Below are positions 17,107 to 25,591 of a DNA stretch of 64,000 nucleotides, in pieces. Every line of letters starts with the position of its first letter. Within the stretch, counting starts at the first letter, position 1. The translations under genes and the position numbers were made by a program. The notes under the pieces were generated by a model that saw only the letters and a list, made by a program, of their open reading frames with translations, was not told where the DNA came from and did not search any database. This stretch comes from Rhodovastum atsumiense (GTDB taxonomy: Bacteria > Pseudomonadota > Alphaproteobacteria > Acetobacterales > Acetobacteraceae), in contig NZ_OW485601.1 in assembly GCF_937425535.1 (NCBI RefSeq), forward strand, positions 4,137,501 to 4,201,500, in the 5' to 3' direction.

Positions 17107-18176
17107 CGCTGGATCCCGCCGCGCAGCAATTCGGCCAGCACGGCCGGGTTCGGGGTGGCGCGCTCGGCGATGTCCGGCAGGATGCGACGCCCCTGCACCA
17201 GCATGGCGAGCGATTGCTCCAGCGTCTGCATGCCATCCTGCATGCCGGTCTGCATGGTGCCGTAGATCTGCCGGGAGCGTCCCTTGTCGATCATGTTGGC
17301 CACGGCCGAGGTGACCATCAGCACCTCGACCGCGGCCACCCGTCCCTTGCCGTCGCGCAACGGCAGCAGGCGCTGCGCGATCACCGCCCGCAGCGTCATC
17401 GCCAGCCGTTGCCGCGCCAGGGGCTGCTCGTCGGCGGGGAAACTGCCGACCACGCGCTCGATGGCACCCACGGCATCGTTGGTGTGCAGGGTGGAGAACA
17501 CCAGATGTCCGGTCTCGGCCGCGGTCAGCGCGGTACGGATGGTCTCCAGGTCGCGCATCTCGCCCACCAGCAGCACATCCGGGTCCTCGCGCAGCGCGGC
17601 CCGTACGGCGCTCGGGAAATCCGGCACGTCGGCCAGCAACTCGCGCTGGTGGATCAGGCTGCGGCCGTTCTCGTGGACGAACTCGATCGGGTCCTCGATG
17701 GTGATGACATGGCAGTCGCGGGTGCGGTTCACCTCCGCCAGCAGGGCGGCCAGGGTGGTGCTCTTGCCGCTGCCGGTGGCGCCGGTGACCAGCACCAGCC
17801 CATCGTGCAGCGCCGCCAGGGCGCGCAGCCGCGCGGGCAGGCCCAGTGCTTCCAGCGAGCGGAACCGGTTGTCGAGATGGCGCAGCGCCAGGCACAGACC
17901 GCCGCGCGCGAAGTAGACATTCACCCGGAAGCGTTCGGCGCCGACACCGATCCCAAGATCGACCTGCCGGTCGGCTTCCAGCATGCCGGCCTGCCGGGGG
18001 CTCAGGATCGACAGCACCATGACGCGCAGGGTGTCGTTGTCCCAGCAATGCGCCGGATCGCTGCGCAGCGCGCCATTGAGGCGAAAGCAGGTCGGCAACC
18101 CGGCGGAGACATGCACATCGGATGCCCCCAGCGAGACCATTTCGCTCAGCAGCGCCACCAGTCGGGAATCGTGCAT
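17103..18176 (-). CDS. pilT: PilT-like retraction ATPase
   Basis: A 357-residue PilT-family ATPase. It starts with ASDVHVSAGLP (PilT N domain). Walker A GATGSGKSTT, the Asp box ITIEDPIEFVHEN, Walker B DPDVLLVGEMRD and His box LVFSTLHTNDA follow. The PilT-type C-terminal part SRQIYGTMQTGMQDGMQTL is present, though the AIRNLIRE motif of classic PilT is altered to SAVANMIDKG. Retraction motors belong to type IV pili; true type II secretion loci lack them. Its placement between PilO-like and PilB-like genes suggests the machine can retract its filament. Confidence 0.9.
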   Translation of the reverse strand: MHDSRLVALLSEMVSLGASDVHVSAGLPTCFRLNGALRSDPAHCWDNDTLRVMVLSILSPRQAGMLEADRQVDLGIGVGAERFRVNVYFARGGLCLALRHLDNRFRSLEALGLPARLRALAALHDGLVLVTGATGSGKSTTLAALLAEVNRTRDCHVITIEDPIEFVHENGRSLIHQRELLADVPDFPSAVRAALREDPDVLLVGEMRDLETIRTALTAAETGHLVFSTLHTNDAVGAIERVVGSFPADEQPLARQRLAMTLRAVIAQRLLPLRDGKGRVAAVEVLMVTSAVANMIDKGRSRQIYGTMQTGMQDGMQTLEQSLAMLVQGRRILPDIAERATPNPAVLAELLRGGIQR

Positions 18177-18188
18177 GACGGATGTCCC

Positions 18189-18794
18189 CTACAGCACGAG
18201 TTGCAGAGTGATGCGGACGGTGCCGTCATCGGCCGCCGCGGCCTGGCCCGCGCCGGCCGCAGGCGCTGCTTCCATGGCGAAGCGGATCACCGCCACCCGG
18301 TAGGACAGATCCTTCATGCCCCGCAGCAGGTTCTGCACGGCGTGGAACGGGCCATGCCCATGCAGTGACGCCACCGCCCGGCCGTTCAGCAGGGCGGAAT
18401 CGGCCGGGCCGATGGTCAGGGTCTCCACGATGAGCCCGACCGCATCGGCCAGGTCCGAGATCTCCACCCGCATCGACTGCTGGGCCTCGGCGCCGGTCGC
18501 GGCGAAGTTGCGCTTCTGCTCGCTCAGGGCACGGCGGCTCTCGTCGAGCCGACGCTGCAGCTCCGTTACCTTGCGGTCCAACGGCTGCAGGTTCTCGGTC
18601 GGCGGCTTCAGATCCTGGCCGCGGCGCTGCATGCGATCGAGCCGGCGCTGCACCATGTTCTCGGCAAAGCGGAGATCCTCGCTGGAGCGCAGGTAGAACA
18701 GCGGCACGAACAGCCCCACCAGCAGCAGGATGACGATGACAGTCAGCCGGTTGCGTTCAGCGGGGCTGAGATGGGCGAGGCTGGGCAGGTGCAT
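18189..18794 (-). CDS. PilO/GspM-like assembly protein
   Basis: A 201-residue bitopic protein: a short cytoplasmic start, one membrane helix (LTVIVILLLVGLFVPLFYL), a long coiled coil (about 40-105, rich in Arg, Glu and Gln) and a C-terminal ferredoxin-like domain (YRVAVIRFAMEA, GTVRITLQLVL). This is the PilO/GspM layout. It follows the PilM-PilN fusion by three bases, the standard pilMNO order. Confidence 0.78.
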   Translation of the reverse strand: MHLPSLAHLSPAERNRLTVIVILLLVGLFVPLFYLRSSEDLRFAENMVQRRLDRMQRRGQDLKPPTENLQPLDRKVTELQRRLDESRRALSEQKRNFAATGAEAQQSMRVEISDLADAVGLIVETLTIGPADSALLNGRAVASLHGHGPFHAVQNLLRGMKDLSYRVAVIRFAMEAAPAAGAGQAAAADDGTVRITLQLVL

Positions 18795-18797
18795 CGG

Positions 18798-20558
18798 TCA
18801 GGTCTTTCGCCGCCGTGGCGGGGTCGGGGACGGCGGCTTCGGCGGCGGCGGGGCGGCCACCTGGGTGCGCATCAGCCGCACCGAGAACAGGTAGCCATCG
18901 ACATCCAGCCGGTCGCGCCCCCGGCGCAGATCCTCGCGCGGACCGATATTGAGGCCGAGCCGTGCCACCGATTGTGCCAGGCGGCTGGTGAACAGGTGCA
19001 CGGCGGTGTCGGTCAGCCCCCAGCCGCGCAGTTCGAAGATGCTGCTGTTGGTCTCGGTCTCGCTGATCGAGAGCAGGAAGACATCGTCATTGACGGCGCG
19101 CTGCAGGGCGGTGACCAGGCTCGGGATCATCTTTTCCCGCACCATCAGGACGTCCTGGATCAGCCCGATCTGCATCTGCGTCTCGTCCACCTGCTTTTCC
19201 AGGGTGGCCAGCTCGCGCTTCTTCTGGTTCACCGCGTCGATCTGCTTCTGGGTCTCCTGGTTGCGCTGGAGCATCTCGTCGAATTCGCGGTCGAGCTGCG
19301 CCAGGCGCTGCTGGTTGGCATGGATCTTCAGGCGGATGCTGGTTTCCACGCCGGCCAGCGCGAGCAGGGTGAGCGCCACCGCGGCCCAGCGCAGCGCATC
19401 CGGGCGCCGCCAGGGCGGCGGCGGCGGATCGGTGGCGGGCAGCCGCGCCAGCAGGTCGCGCCCGGCCAGGCCCAGAGCGTGCGCGGCCAGCCCCGGCAGC
19501 GGGTCGGCCGATACCGCCACGACCTCGACCGGGCTGGACAGCCCCGACCGCACCGCCTCGGCCCATGCCGCCGGGCCGGCCACGGCCACGCGGCCGGTGC
19601 GCGGGTCGATCACCTTCTCGCACAGCTCCGCCGCCACCGCGGCCCCGTCGCCGCCCCGCGCGGAGGCACTTTGCAGGGCCCGGATGCGACCGCCGGAGGC
19701 GACCAGCACGCTGACGGTCGCTCCCTGCATCTCCACCAGCACCTCGCGGGTCGTCCCGGACTGGGCACGCAGCAGCGGCAGAGTGGCGGTGCCGGCGGCC
19801 GGATAGAGCCATTCCAGGCGCAGCCGGGCATCGGCGAAGGCCGCCTGCCATTCGTCGCGGGCATTGCGCCCGATTGCCGCGCACAGCCATGCGGCGGTGC
19901 CGCCGCTGCGGCCGGCCGGTTGCGGCGCCCAGGCGCAGATCAGATCCTCCTCGGTGGTGACGAGGCGGGAGAGCGCGCGGCCGGCGGCCGTGGCCGCCTC
20001 GCGGGTCACCAGGCCACGTTCCACCGCGATCTCGGCGGCACGGCGGGCGATGGTGCCGTTGCCTTGCAGCCCTTCCTGCGCCGCCTCGGCGTGCAGGTCG
20101 GCGATGCAGTCCCGTTGCAGATCGCCACGCAGCGCCAGCAGGTCGGTGACGGTCCAGTTGGCGGCGGCGGTGGCGACCTCGGATTCCATGTCCCAGCGGA
20201 CCAGCTCCGTCATTTCCCTGGCCGGTCGCGGTTTGGCGGGATCGACCCCGAGATCGAGGCAGACGGTCACCACCTGCGGCGTGGCAAGGCAGGCGACGAC
20301 CGGCTGGGTGCCGCCGGTGGTGCAGGCACGCCGGAGTTCCGCCACCGCCTGCGCCAGATCAGCGGCCTGCGTGCTGGCCGTGGCGGACAAGGTGATGCTG
20401 CCACCGTTACGGGTGGCCAGGGCCGCCTGCAGGGTGACGCCATCGTAGCTGCACACCAGCCGGCTGCCGGCACCTGGTAGCAGCTTCCCGGCCAGGGCTG
20501 CGAGCGAGAGGCGCGGCCGCTCCGCGGTGGCCATGGACGGGGGGCGTGCTAGCGCCAT
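18798..20558 (-). CDS. PilM-PilN / GspL-like fusion
   Basis: A 586-residue protein. The N-terminal 370 residues resemble the actin-like PilM/GspL cytoplasmic domain (LVCSYDGVTLQAALA, MTELVRWDMESEVA). One membrane helix follows near 385-405 (WAAVALTLLALAGVETSI). The rest is a PilN-like coiled coil and a ferredoxin-like periplasmic domain (FLLSISETETNSSIFELRGWG), ending in a Pro/Lys/Arg-rich tail. GspL has the same composition, so the protein can be read either as GspL or as fused PilM and PilN. It recruits the ATPase. The ATG at 20558 overlaps the upstream pseudopilin gene; TTG at 20570 is an alternative. Confidence 0.82.
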   Translation of the reverse strand: MALARPPSMATAERPRLSLAALAGKLLPGAGSRLVCSYDGVTLQAALATRNGGSITLSATASTQAADLAQAVAELRRACTTGGTQPVVACLATPQVVTVCLDLGVDPAKPRPAREMTELVRWDMESEVATAAANWTVTDLLALRGDLQRDCIADLHAEAAQEGLQGNGTIARRAAEIAVERGLVTREAATAAGRALSRLVTTEEDLICAWAPQPAGRSGGTAAWLCAAIGRNARDEWQAAFADARLRLEWLYPAAGTATLPLLRAQSGTTREVLVEMQGATVSVLVASGGRIRALQSASARGGDGAAVAAELCEKVIDPRTGRVAVAGPAAWAEAVRSGLSSPVEVVAVSADPLPGLAAHALGLAGRDLLARLPATDPPPPPWRRPDALRWAAVALTLLALAGVETSIRLKIHANQQRLAQLDREFDEMLQRNQETQKQIDAVNQKKRELATLEKQVDETQMQIGLIQDVLMVREKMIPSLVTALQRAVNDDVFLLSISETETNSSIFELRGWGLTDTAVHLFTSRLAQSVARLGLNIGPREDLRRGRDRLDVDGYLFSVRLMRTQVAAPPPPKPPSPTPPRRRKT

Positions 20559-21658
20559 GTCAGATCCCAATCGATCTGGGCCGGCATCGCCGGAGGCAAC
20601 AACGTCAACAGGCGGGTGCCGCAGGCCAGGCCGGGAGTTGCCTTATCAAAGTCGGTAGAACAGCGTTTTTCCGTGATTCGATCGTAGCTGCCGGGCAGCA
20701 AGATGGGAGTGCTGTTGCAGGTGTTGTCAGAGGCCGTGAGGAACAGCCGCAGGGCGGCGCGCCCCATCGGCAGCCATGGTGTTTTGCTGAAAGGCAGGGT
20801 CACCAGTGCCGCATCACCCGCGGCAAGACTCGTGGCCGGCAGCGGGGTCGGAGTGCTGCTAGCCGTCTCGACCTTTCCGTTCGAAACATAATAGAGAGCG
20901 GCACAAATCTTCGACTCGGTGAATGCCAGATTCGTGCCACTGCGGTTAACCAGCCGGAGTTGCAACTGCCCGAGCGCGACCCGCCAGTCACTTGCGGCCA
21001 CCAAGGGGTCGGGCAGGCCCGTAGGGTCGTCTGGATTCGCCGAAGGCGGATAATCTTTCAGAAAGGCATCCTGGTTATTGTAGGTATTAACTTCATTTGC
21101 CTTGCCGTCCGCGCCATAGCTTTGCACATACAGGTTATCGGTGGCGGATCCGAATCGATGCCAACCAAACAGGCTGGTATTTTCTCCGTTCGAGGCAAGT
21201 GCCTTGCCTTTTGCGATATTTCCCCATCCATCGCGGAAAGCCCGCTCCTTGCTGGTAACCTCACGAAATGCCAGCAGGTACGGTCCGCGCCAGCCAACAT
21301 ACAGGCCAGTGGTCTTGACAGCATCAAGACCCCATTCCGGTATGTCATCACTGGTGTCGGCAGTGTCAGCACCCGGCCGACTTATCAGTTCCTGCGGGTT
21401 CTTCGGCAGCCGGCCGATATCGGCGACGAATCCGGCGATATCAGGCTCGCCGTTGACGCTGCGCCCCGGCTGTCCGAGCACCGCGGTCCGAATCATTTCC
21501 AGACGCTGCCGCGTATCCTGGAATCGCGTCGGTCCGGTATCCTGCGCCACCGTGTCCAGCGCCGCGTAGGCCGCCACCGACAGAATGGCCAGGGCCACCA
21601 GCAATTCCATCAGCGTGAAGCCGACCTCGGCCAGGGGCTGCCGCCTTGTCCGCATCAT
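20549..21658 (-). CDS. Large GspG-like pseudopilin
   Basis: A 369-residue prepilin-like protein. The class III signal is MMRTRRQPLAEVG followed by FTLMELLVALAILSVAAYA, with Glu at +5. The mature part has GWRGPYLLAFREV and DGWGN, resembling the GspG-type major pseudopilin motif, then an extended C-terminal domain with cysteines (SKICAALYYV, DNTCNST, KRCST, LACGTR). Typical GspG is about 140-150 residues, so this is more than double. The ATG at 21658 overlaps the preceding stop (ATGA). It is probably a minor, adhesive or tip subunit. Confidence 0.85.
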   Translation of the reverse strand: MMRTRRQPLAEVGFTLMELLVALAILSVAAYAALDTVAQDTGPTRFQDTRQRLEMIRTAVLGQPGRSVNGEPDIAGFVADIGRLPKNPQELISRPGADTADTSDDIPEWGLDAVKTTGLYVGWRGPYLLAFREVTSKERAFRDGWGNIAKGKALASNGENTSLFGWHRFGSATDNLYVQSYGADGKANEVNTYNNQDAFLKDYPPSANPDDPTGLPDPLVAASDWRVALGQLQLRLVNRSGTNLAFTESKICAALYYVSNGKVETASSTPTPLPATSLAAGDAALVTLPFSKTPWLPMGRAALRLFLTASDNTCNSTPILLPGSYDRITEKRCSTDFDKATPGLACGTRLLTLLPPAMPAQIDWDLTWR

Positions 21659-22131
21659 GGCGCCGGTCCCACCGCTTCCAGCAGGATCGCCGGCCCCTTG
21701 CCGTAGCTGTAGACGCGCAGGCCGAAAAAGGTCGCCCGGCTGCCATTGGCGAAACGCTCGCGGATCATGGCCGCCGCCGGATCGCCGACATAGACCGCAT
21801 GCACCACGCCGTTGTCGGCGCGCAGGAACATCTGTCGCGACACCTCGGGCATCGGCTCCACCTGCAGGAAGCGCAGGACTTCCATCAGGTAATCGGTGCG
21901 CGCCGTCCGCGGCTGGCTCATCACCGTCGCCTCGAAGCGCACGCGGTCCGGACGCAGCGGAATGACGCGGCCTTCCGGCGCACGCTGCTCGGCGATGAAG
22001 CGGGCGAACTCCACCGGCACATAGGCGCTGTCCTCGACCGCGATGCAGGGACCGGGCCATGCGATGCAGCAGGCGGCAACCAGCAGGGCACGACGTGAAA
22101 GATCAGAAATTGAGGACGAGATCATCGTCAT
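21655..22131 (-). CDS. Periplasmic protein of the pilus/secretion operon, function unknown
   Basis: A 158-residue exported protein: SRRALLVAACCIAWPGPCIA is a signal peptide. The mature 120 residues contain VEFARFIAEQRAPEG, VMSQPRTARTDYLMEVLRFL and GLRVYSYGKGPAILL. No family is recognised. It sits between two pseudopilin genes and overlaps both, so it is likely a dedicated component or chaperone of this machine. The start could be ATG at 22131 or 22125; both overlap the end of the preceding pseudopilin gene. Confidence 0.65.
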   Translation of the reverse strand: MTMISSSISDLSRRALLVAACCIAWPGPCIAVEDSAYVPVEFARFIAEQRAPEGRVIPLRPDRVRFEATVMSQPRTARTDYLMEVLRFLQVEPMPEVSRQMFLRADNGVVHAVYVGDPAAAMIRERFANGSRATFFGLRVYSYGKGPAILLEAVGPAP

Positions 22132-22819
22132 TGCCGTTCGTATCGGGGCCGAAGATCCCATCTTCGCCGAGGCTGACGAGGCAGGGTGCAACGCAGCCCT
22201 TGGCGCGCAAGGTGTCGGATGGATCAACGAACAGCAGCAACGGATTGCCACGCCCGGTGACCGCACTTTCGCTGATTGTGGAGTCGTACCATTTGAGCAG
22301 GCTTCCGACCGGCCGGGAGACGTAGGAATCCGCGACCGCCGCCACACGGCTGCCGTTGACGGTGGCGCTGCCGACGCTGCCATCCGACGAAGCCGGATAG
22401 ACATTGCTGACGGTGACATATTGCCGGGCGAAACCGGTCAGATACGGGCCGCGCCAGCCGCGCCCGGTATCGGCGTTCCAGGCCCATTCGTCGCCCGTGC
22501 CGGCACCGGTATCAGGTTGCACGAACATCTGTGCAAGATTGGCGGGTGAGGGACTGCCACAACTGCTCGTATCCGCCTCGAGCGGTCCGGTGCAGGGCAG
22601 GAAGCCGGTATCCTGCCTGAAGCGCAGGATCGCGGCGACCACCGCCCTCATGCTGTCGCGGGTGATGTCGTGGCGTGCGTTGCCGATGGCCGGATAGAGG
22701 AATTGCGAGCCGATGCCGGCGACCGCGGCCAGGATCGCGAGCGTCACCAGCAATTCCACCAGGGTGAAGCCACGGGCGGGACGGCGCGGCCACGGCCTGG
22801 GCAGGGAAATCGACGTCAT
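22103..22819 (-). CDS. GspG-like pseudopilin
   Basis: A 238-residue prepilin-like protein with the class III signal RRPARG followed by FTLVELLVTLAILAAVAG, with Glu at +5. The mature part has GRGWRGPYLTGFARQYV, sharing GWRGPYL with the large pseudopilin at 20549-21658. A paired-Cys segment (GFLPCTGPLEADTSSCG) and a C terminus rich in Asn and Asp (DTNGNDDDLVL) follow; the latter may bind calcium, as in GspG. The ATG at 22819 lacks a strong ribosome binding site. Confidence 0.85.
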   Translation of the reverse strand: MTSISLPRPWPRRPARGFTLVELLVTLAILAAVAGIGSQFLYPAIGNARHDITRDSMRAVVAAILRFRQDTGFLPCTGPLEADTSSCGSPSPANLAQMFVQPDTGAGTGDEWAWNADTGRGWRGPYLTGFARQYVTVSNVYPASSDGSVGSATVNGSRVAAVADSYVSRPVGSLLKWYDSTISESAVTGRGNPLLLFVDPSDTLRAKGCVAPCLVSLGEDGIFGPDTNGNDDDLVLNF

Positions 22820-22907
22820 GGGGCACGGAGCGGTCCACGAACCGGCGGAGGGAAGGCCCGGCGCGGGAGTCCCGCGCCGGACCAGGGGAGTTGTCAGGCG
22901 ACCGGGC

Positions 22908-23969
22908 TCAGAGCGAGCTGCGGGTGCCGTCCCACTCGCCCAGTTCCTCGTCCTTGGTGTCGCCGGCACCATCGACCACCGCGACCAGGCTTGGCGTGAT
23001 CGCCTGCCATTCATAGGTAGTCGTGGTACCGCTTGTAGTTCCTGTCTCAGGGGTGTTGGCGATCTCGATCAGGCCGATAAAGCGGTTATAGTCATCCTTC
23101 GCCACATGCCGATAAACCGGTACAGTGGTCAGCCCGCCGATTTTCCCGTTGAAGATTGTAGTGTCGGGACCAAAGCCAACTGCCATCAGCAGGCGCTGAC
23201 CCGGAGCAGTGCCGTTCGCCGCGATGACACCTCCGTAGGTGGTGGTAGTGGTATCTTCGTTGCCGCCCAACTCGATCGCCTCAGACCCGAAGATACGCTT
23301 CTGGCCACCGACCCAGACAGCGACATTCCCACCATCGGCGAGGGTGTAGGTTGCGCCGCAACCGTGGCTGCTGGGGGCCATGTAGATGTTGCTAGCGACA
23401 GTGCTGTCACGCGTGTCATTGATCAAGCGCTTAAGGTCGGAGCAGTCCACCTTGGCGTCCTTCGGTGTCACGGCTGCATTTTGGACCACCCGCATCTTCG
23501 TGATGCCGGCAGTGTTGAGCTCCTCGGTGACACCGGCCGGCAGTCCGATCATCTTCAGGAAGGCCGAGCTGGTAGTGCTGGTGTCACCCCCGTCACGCAG
23601 CGCGTCGTCCATGATCGACAACAGCTGGGAGGGAGTGGCTGTCTCGCCTTCCGTGACCGCGGTCTCGGTCTGCAGCAGGCTGTCCCAGTTGTTGGGCAAC
23701 TGGCCGCCGTTCAGCACCTGGAAGGTGTTCACGCCCTTCTTCAGCTCGTCCATGATCACCACGTGGGCGGCGGCGGAGGCGCGGCGGTCGGTGTCCTGCA
23801 GCACGATGGTGGCGGTGCCGGCGATGGCCGCGAGGATCGCCACCACGACCAGCAGTTCCAGCAGGGTGAAGCCGGACTGGCCGGCGCGGCGGCGCAGCGC
23901 ATTCACCTTGCGCAGCATGGCACGGTTCGGCCGCAACCCGGAGCGGGCGATGTCGAGGAGAGAACGCAT
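22908..23969 (-). CDS. Large pseudopilin, first gene of the machine operon
   Basis: A 353-residue prepilin-like protein. A long 33-residue positively charged leader (MRSLLDIARSGLRPNRAML...RRRAGQSG) precedes FTLLELLVVVAILAAIAG, with Glu at +5. The mature domain is large, Thr/Gly-rich, with two cysteines (VDCSDL and HGCGATY) and a C terminus rich in Asp and Glu. AAGGAAGATTCCTC precedes the ATG at 23969. A longer upstream frame exists but lacks a start signal. As the promoter-proximal gene it may encode the most abundant filament subunit. Confidence 0.85.
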   Translation of the reverse strand: MRSLLDIARSGLRPNRAMLRKVNALRRRAGQSGFTLLELLVVVAILAAIAGTATIVLQDTDRRASAAAHVVIMDELKKGVNTFQVLNGGQLPNNWDSLLQTETAVTEGETATPSQLLSIMDDALRDGGDTSTTSSAFLKMIGLPAGVTEELNTAGITKMRVVQNAAVTPKDAKVDCSDLKRLINDTRDSTVASNIYMAPSSHGCGATYTLADGGNVAVWVGGQKRIFGSEAIELGGNEDTTTTTYGGVIAANGTAPGQRLLMAVGFGPDTTIFNGKIGGLTTVPVYRHVAKDDYNRFIGLIEIANTPETGTTSGTTTTYEWQAITPSLVAVVDGAGDTKDEELGEWDGTRSSL

Positions 23970-24203
23970 GAGGAATCTTCCTTGTTTTTCCCTGGCACCC
24001 GCCACGGCAGCCGGCGTCCGGCCGGTCCCGTACAAGACGTGCCAATTTCGAAACAAACTGGATGATTCCCCCCACGGGAACTCGTCCAGGCCAGGCCAGT
24101 CCAAACGGAAGCCTTGCGGCTTCCTGCAGGCCCCCGCCACGCGGCGTGGTCCTGCATCCGGCGACCGGGACGGCGCCACCGTGGCGCCCGCCCCGGGCCG
24201 CGG

Positions 24204-24398
24204 TCAGGGGGCGCAGCTCACGACGTAGCGGAACTCCTTTCCGCAACGGACGATCACTTCCTTCTGCCCTCGCTTGAGGATGCGAACGAGCAGGGTGATC
24301 TCGCCGTAGCCATCATGCTCGATCAGCTCTTTGTAGAGTTCCGTGACGCGCTGCAGCACTTCGCCATGTCCACTCCGCAGAAACGGGTCTGCGCACAC
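24204..24398 (-). CDS. Small protein of unknown function next to Fur boxes
   Basis: A 64-residue frame starting with GTG at 24398. From HGEVLQRVTELYKELIEHD through EITLLVRILKRGQ to IVRCGKEFRYVVSC it reads as an ordered alpha/beta protein rather than random sequence. It has two Cys and many Lys/Glu. No family is recognised. A Fur-box-like palindrome lies 76 bases upstream of its start, between it and the moxR operon, so it may be iron-regulated. Confidence 0.5.
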   Translation of the reverse strand: MCADPFLRSGHGEVLQRVTELYKELIEHDGYGEITLLVRILKRGQKEVIVRCGKEFRYVVSCAP

Positions 24399-24473
24399 CG
24401 TCCTGGTCTCCCGCCTGTCGGCGCCCCGCCTGCGGCCGGGGCATGAAATCCCGGGCCGCCCAGGATTCGCGAT

Positions 24474-24488
24474 TGAGAATCATTCTCA
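24474..24488. promoter_or_regulatory. Perfect 7-1-7 Fur-box-like palindrome
   Basis: TGAGAAT C ATTCTCA is a perfect 7-1-7 inverted repeat of the Fur-box type (extended by T and A on the flanks). It lies in the divergent region between the small minus-strand gene at 24204-24398 and the moxR-FTR1 operon. Iron-dependent repression is inferred from the sequence and from the iron permease in the operon. Confidence 0.65.
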
Positions 24489-24634
24489 ACATGAAGATAG
24501 ATGTCACACATGCTCGATTTCGCGTCAATGGCGAATCACGGCATGAACAATTCACTCCCTGTCATTATGTAACGAATTGATTCATCGCTGCCGGCCAATC
24601 CGTTCCCATTGCCAAACCGGGTCCGACATGAACT

Positions 24635-24654
24635 TATAATGAGAATCATTCGCA
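24635..24654 (+). promoter_or_regulatory. TATAAT promoter element overlapped by second Fur-box-like site
   Basis: TATAAT (24635-24640) is followed without gap by TGAGAATCATTCGCA (24640-24654), the same 7-1-7 palindrome with one mismatch. A TTGCCA at 24609-24614 could be a -35 element, though its 20-base spacing is long. The start codon at 24671 lies 16 bases beyond the box, so a repressor bound here would cover the transcription start. Confidence 0.6.
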
Positions 24655-24670
24655 ATAAGCGCAGGCCCGC

Positions 24671-25591
24671 ATGCTGTCCGCCCCTCTCTCCGGCCCCCTC
24701 CCAACCACCATCGCCGCCGTGCTCGACCGTCTTGAAACGGTGGTGCTCGGCAAACGGCGGCAAGTGGAGTTGGCAGCCGCCTGCATGATCGCCGGCGGAC
24801 ACCTGCTGATCGAGGATCGCCCGGGCACCGGCAAGACCGTGCTGGCCCATGCCCTTGCTGTCGCCTTCGGCCTGGAATTCTGCCGGGTGCAGTTCACCAG
24901 CGACCTGTTGCCGGGCGACCTGCTCGGCACCTCGATCTACGATCGTGCCAGCGGGCGCTTCAGCTTTCGTCCCGGTCCGATCTTCACCTCCGTCCTGCTG
25001 GCCGACGAGATCAACCGGGCGCCGCCGAAATCCCAGAGCGCGCTGCTGGAGGCGATGGAAGAACGCCAGGTCTCGATCGACGGGCACACGCATCCGCTGC
25101 CGGAGACCTTCTTCGTCATCGCCACCCAGAATCCCGAGGAAGCCACGGGCACCTTCCCGCTGCCGGAGGCCCAGTTGGATCGCTTCCTGATGCGCATCCA
25201 CATGGGATACCCGGACCGCGAGACCGAGCTGGCGCTGCTGGGCATCGGCGATCGCCGGCCGGCCGCCCGCAGGATCGGCGCCGCGATCGATGTCGCCGGT
25301 TTGCGAATCCTGCAGGCACAGGCCGCGACGATCCATGCCAGCCCGGCATTGCTCGCCTATGTCTGGTCCCTGCTGGATGCGACGCGATCCGCCGCCGGGC
25401 TGCGGCACGGGCTGTCGACGCGGGCGGGGCTGGCGCTGCTGCGGGCGGCCCGTGCCTGGGCCCTGCTGCAAGGCGAGGACAAGGTGCTTCCCGGCCATGT
25501 GCAGGCGGTGCTGGGGCCGGTGGTGGCGCACCGCCTGGGCATGCCCGATTCATCGGTCCAGCATCTGCTGGAGAGCGTGGCCGTCGGATGA
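24671..25591 (+). CDS. MoxR-family AAA+ ATPase
   Basis: A 306-residue AAA+ ATPase. Walker A is EDRPGTGKT, Walker B LLADEINRAPPK, and sensor 1 FFVIATQNP with the MoxR-typical EATGTFPLPEAQLDRFL. The C-terminal lid domain includes LSTRAGLALLRAARAWAL. MoxR proteins act as chaperones that mature metal enzymes or membrane complexes, usually with DUF58/VWA partners encoded nearby, as here. It is the first gene of a four-gene operon and overlaps DUF58 by ATGA. The ribosome binding site is weak, and a Fur-type operator overlaps the promoter. Confidence 0.9.
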   Translation: MLSAPLSGPLPTTIAAVLDRLETVVLGKRRQVELAAACMIAGGHLLIEDRPGTGKTVLAHALAVAFGLEFCRVQFTSDLLPGDLLGTSIYDRASGRFSFRPGPIFTSVLLADEINRAPPKSQSALLEAMEERQVSIDGHTHPLPETFFVIATQNPEEATGTFPLPEAQLDRFLMRIHMGYPDRETELALLGIGDRRPAARRIGAAIDVAGLRILQAQAATIHASPALLAYVWSLLDATRSAAGLRHGLSTRAGLALLRAARAWALLQGEDKVLPGHVQAVLGPVVAHRLGMPDSSVQHLLESVAVG

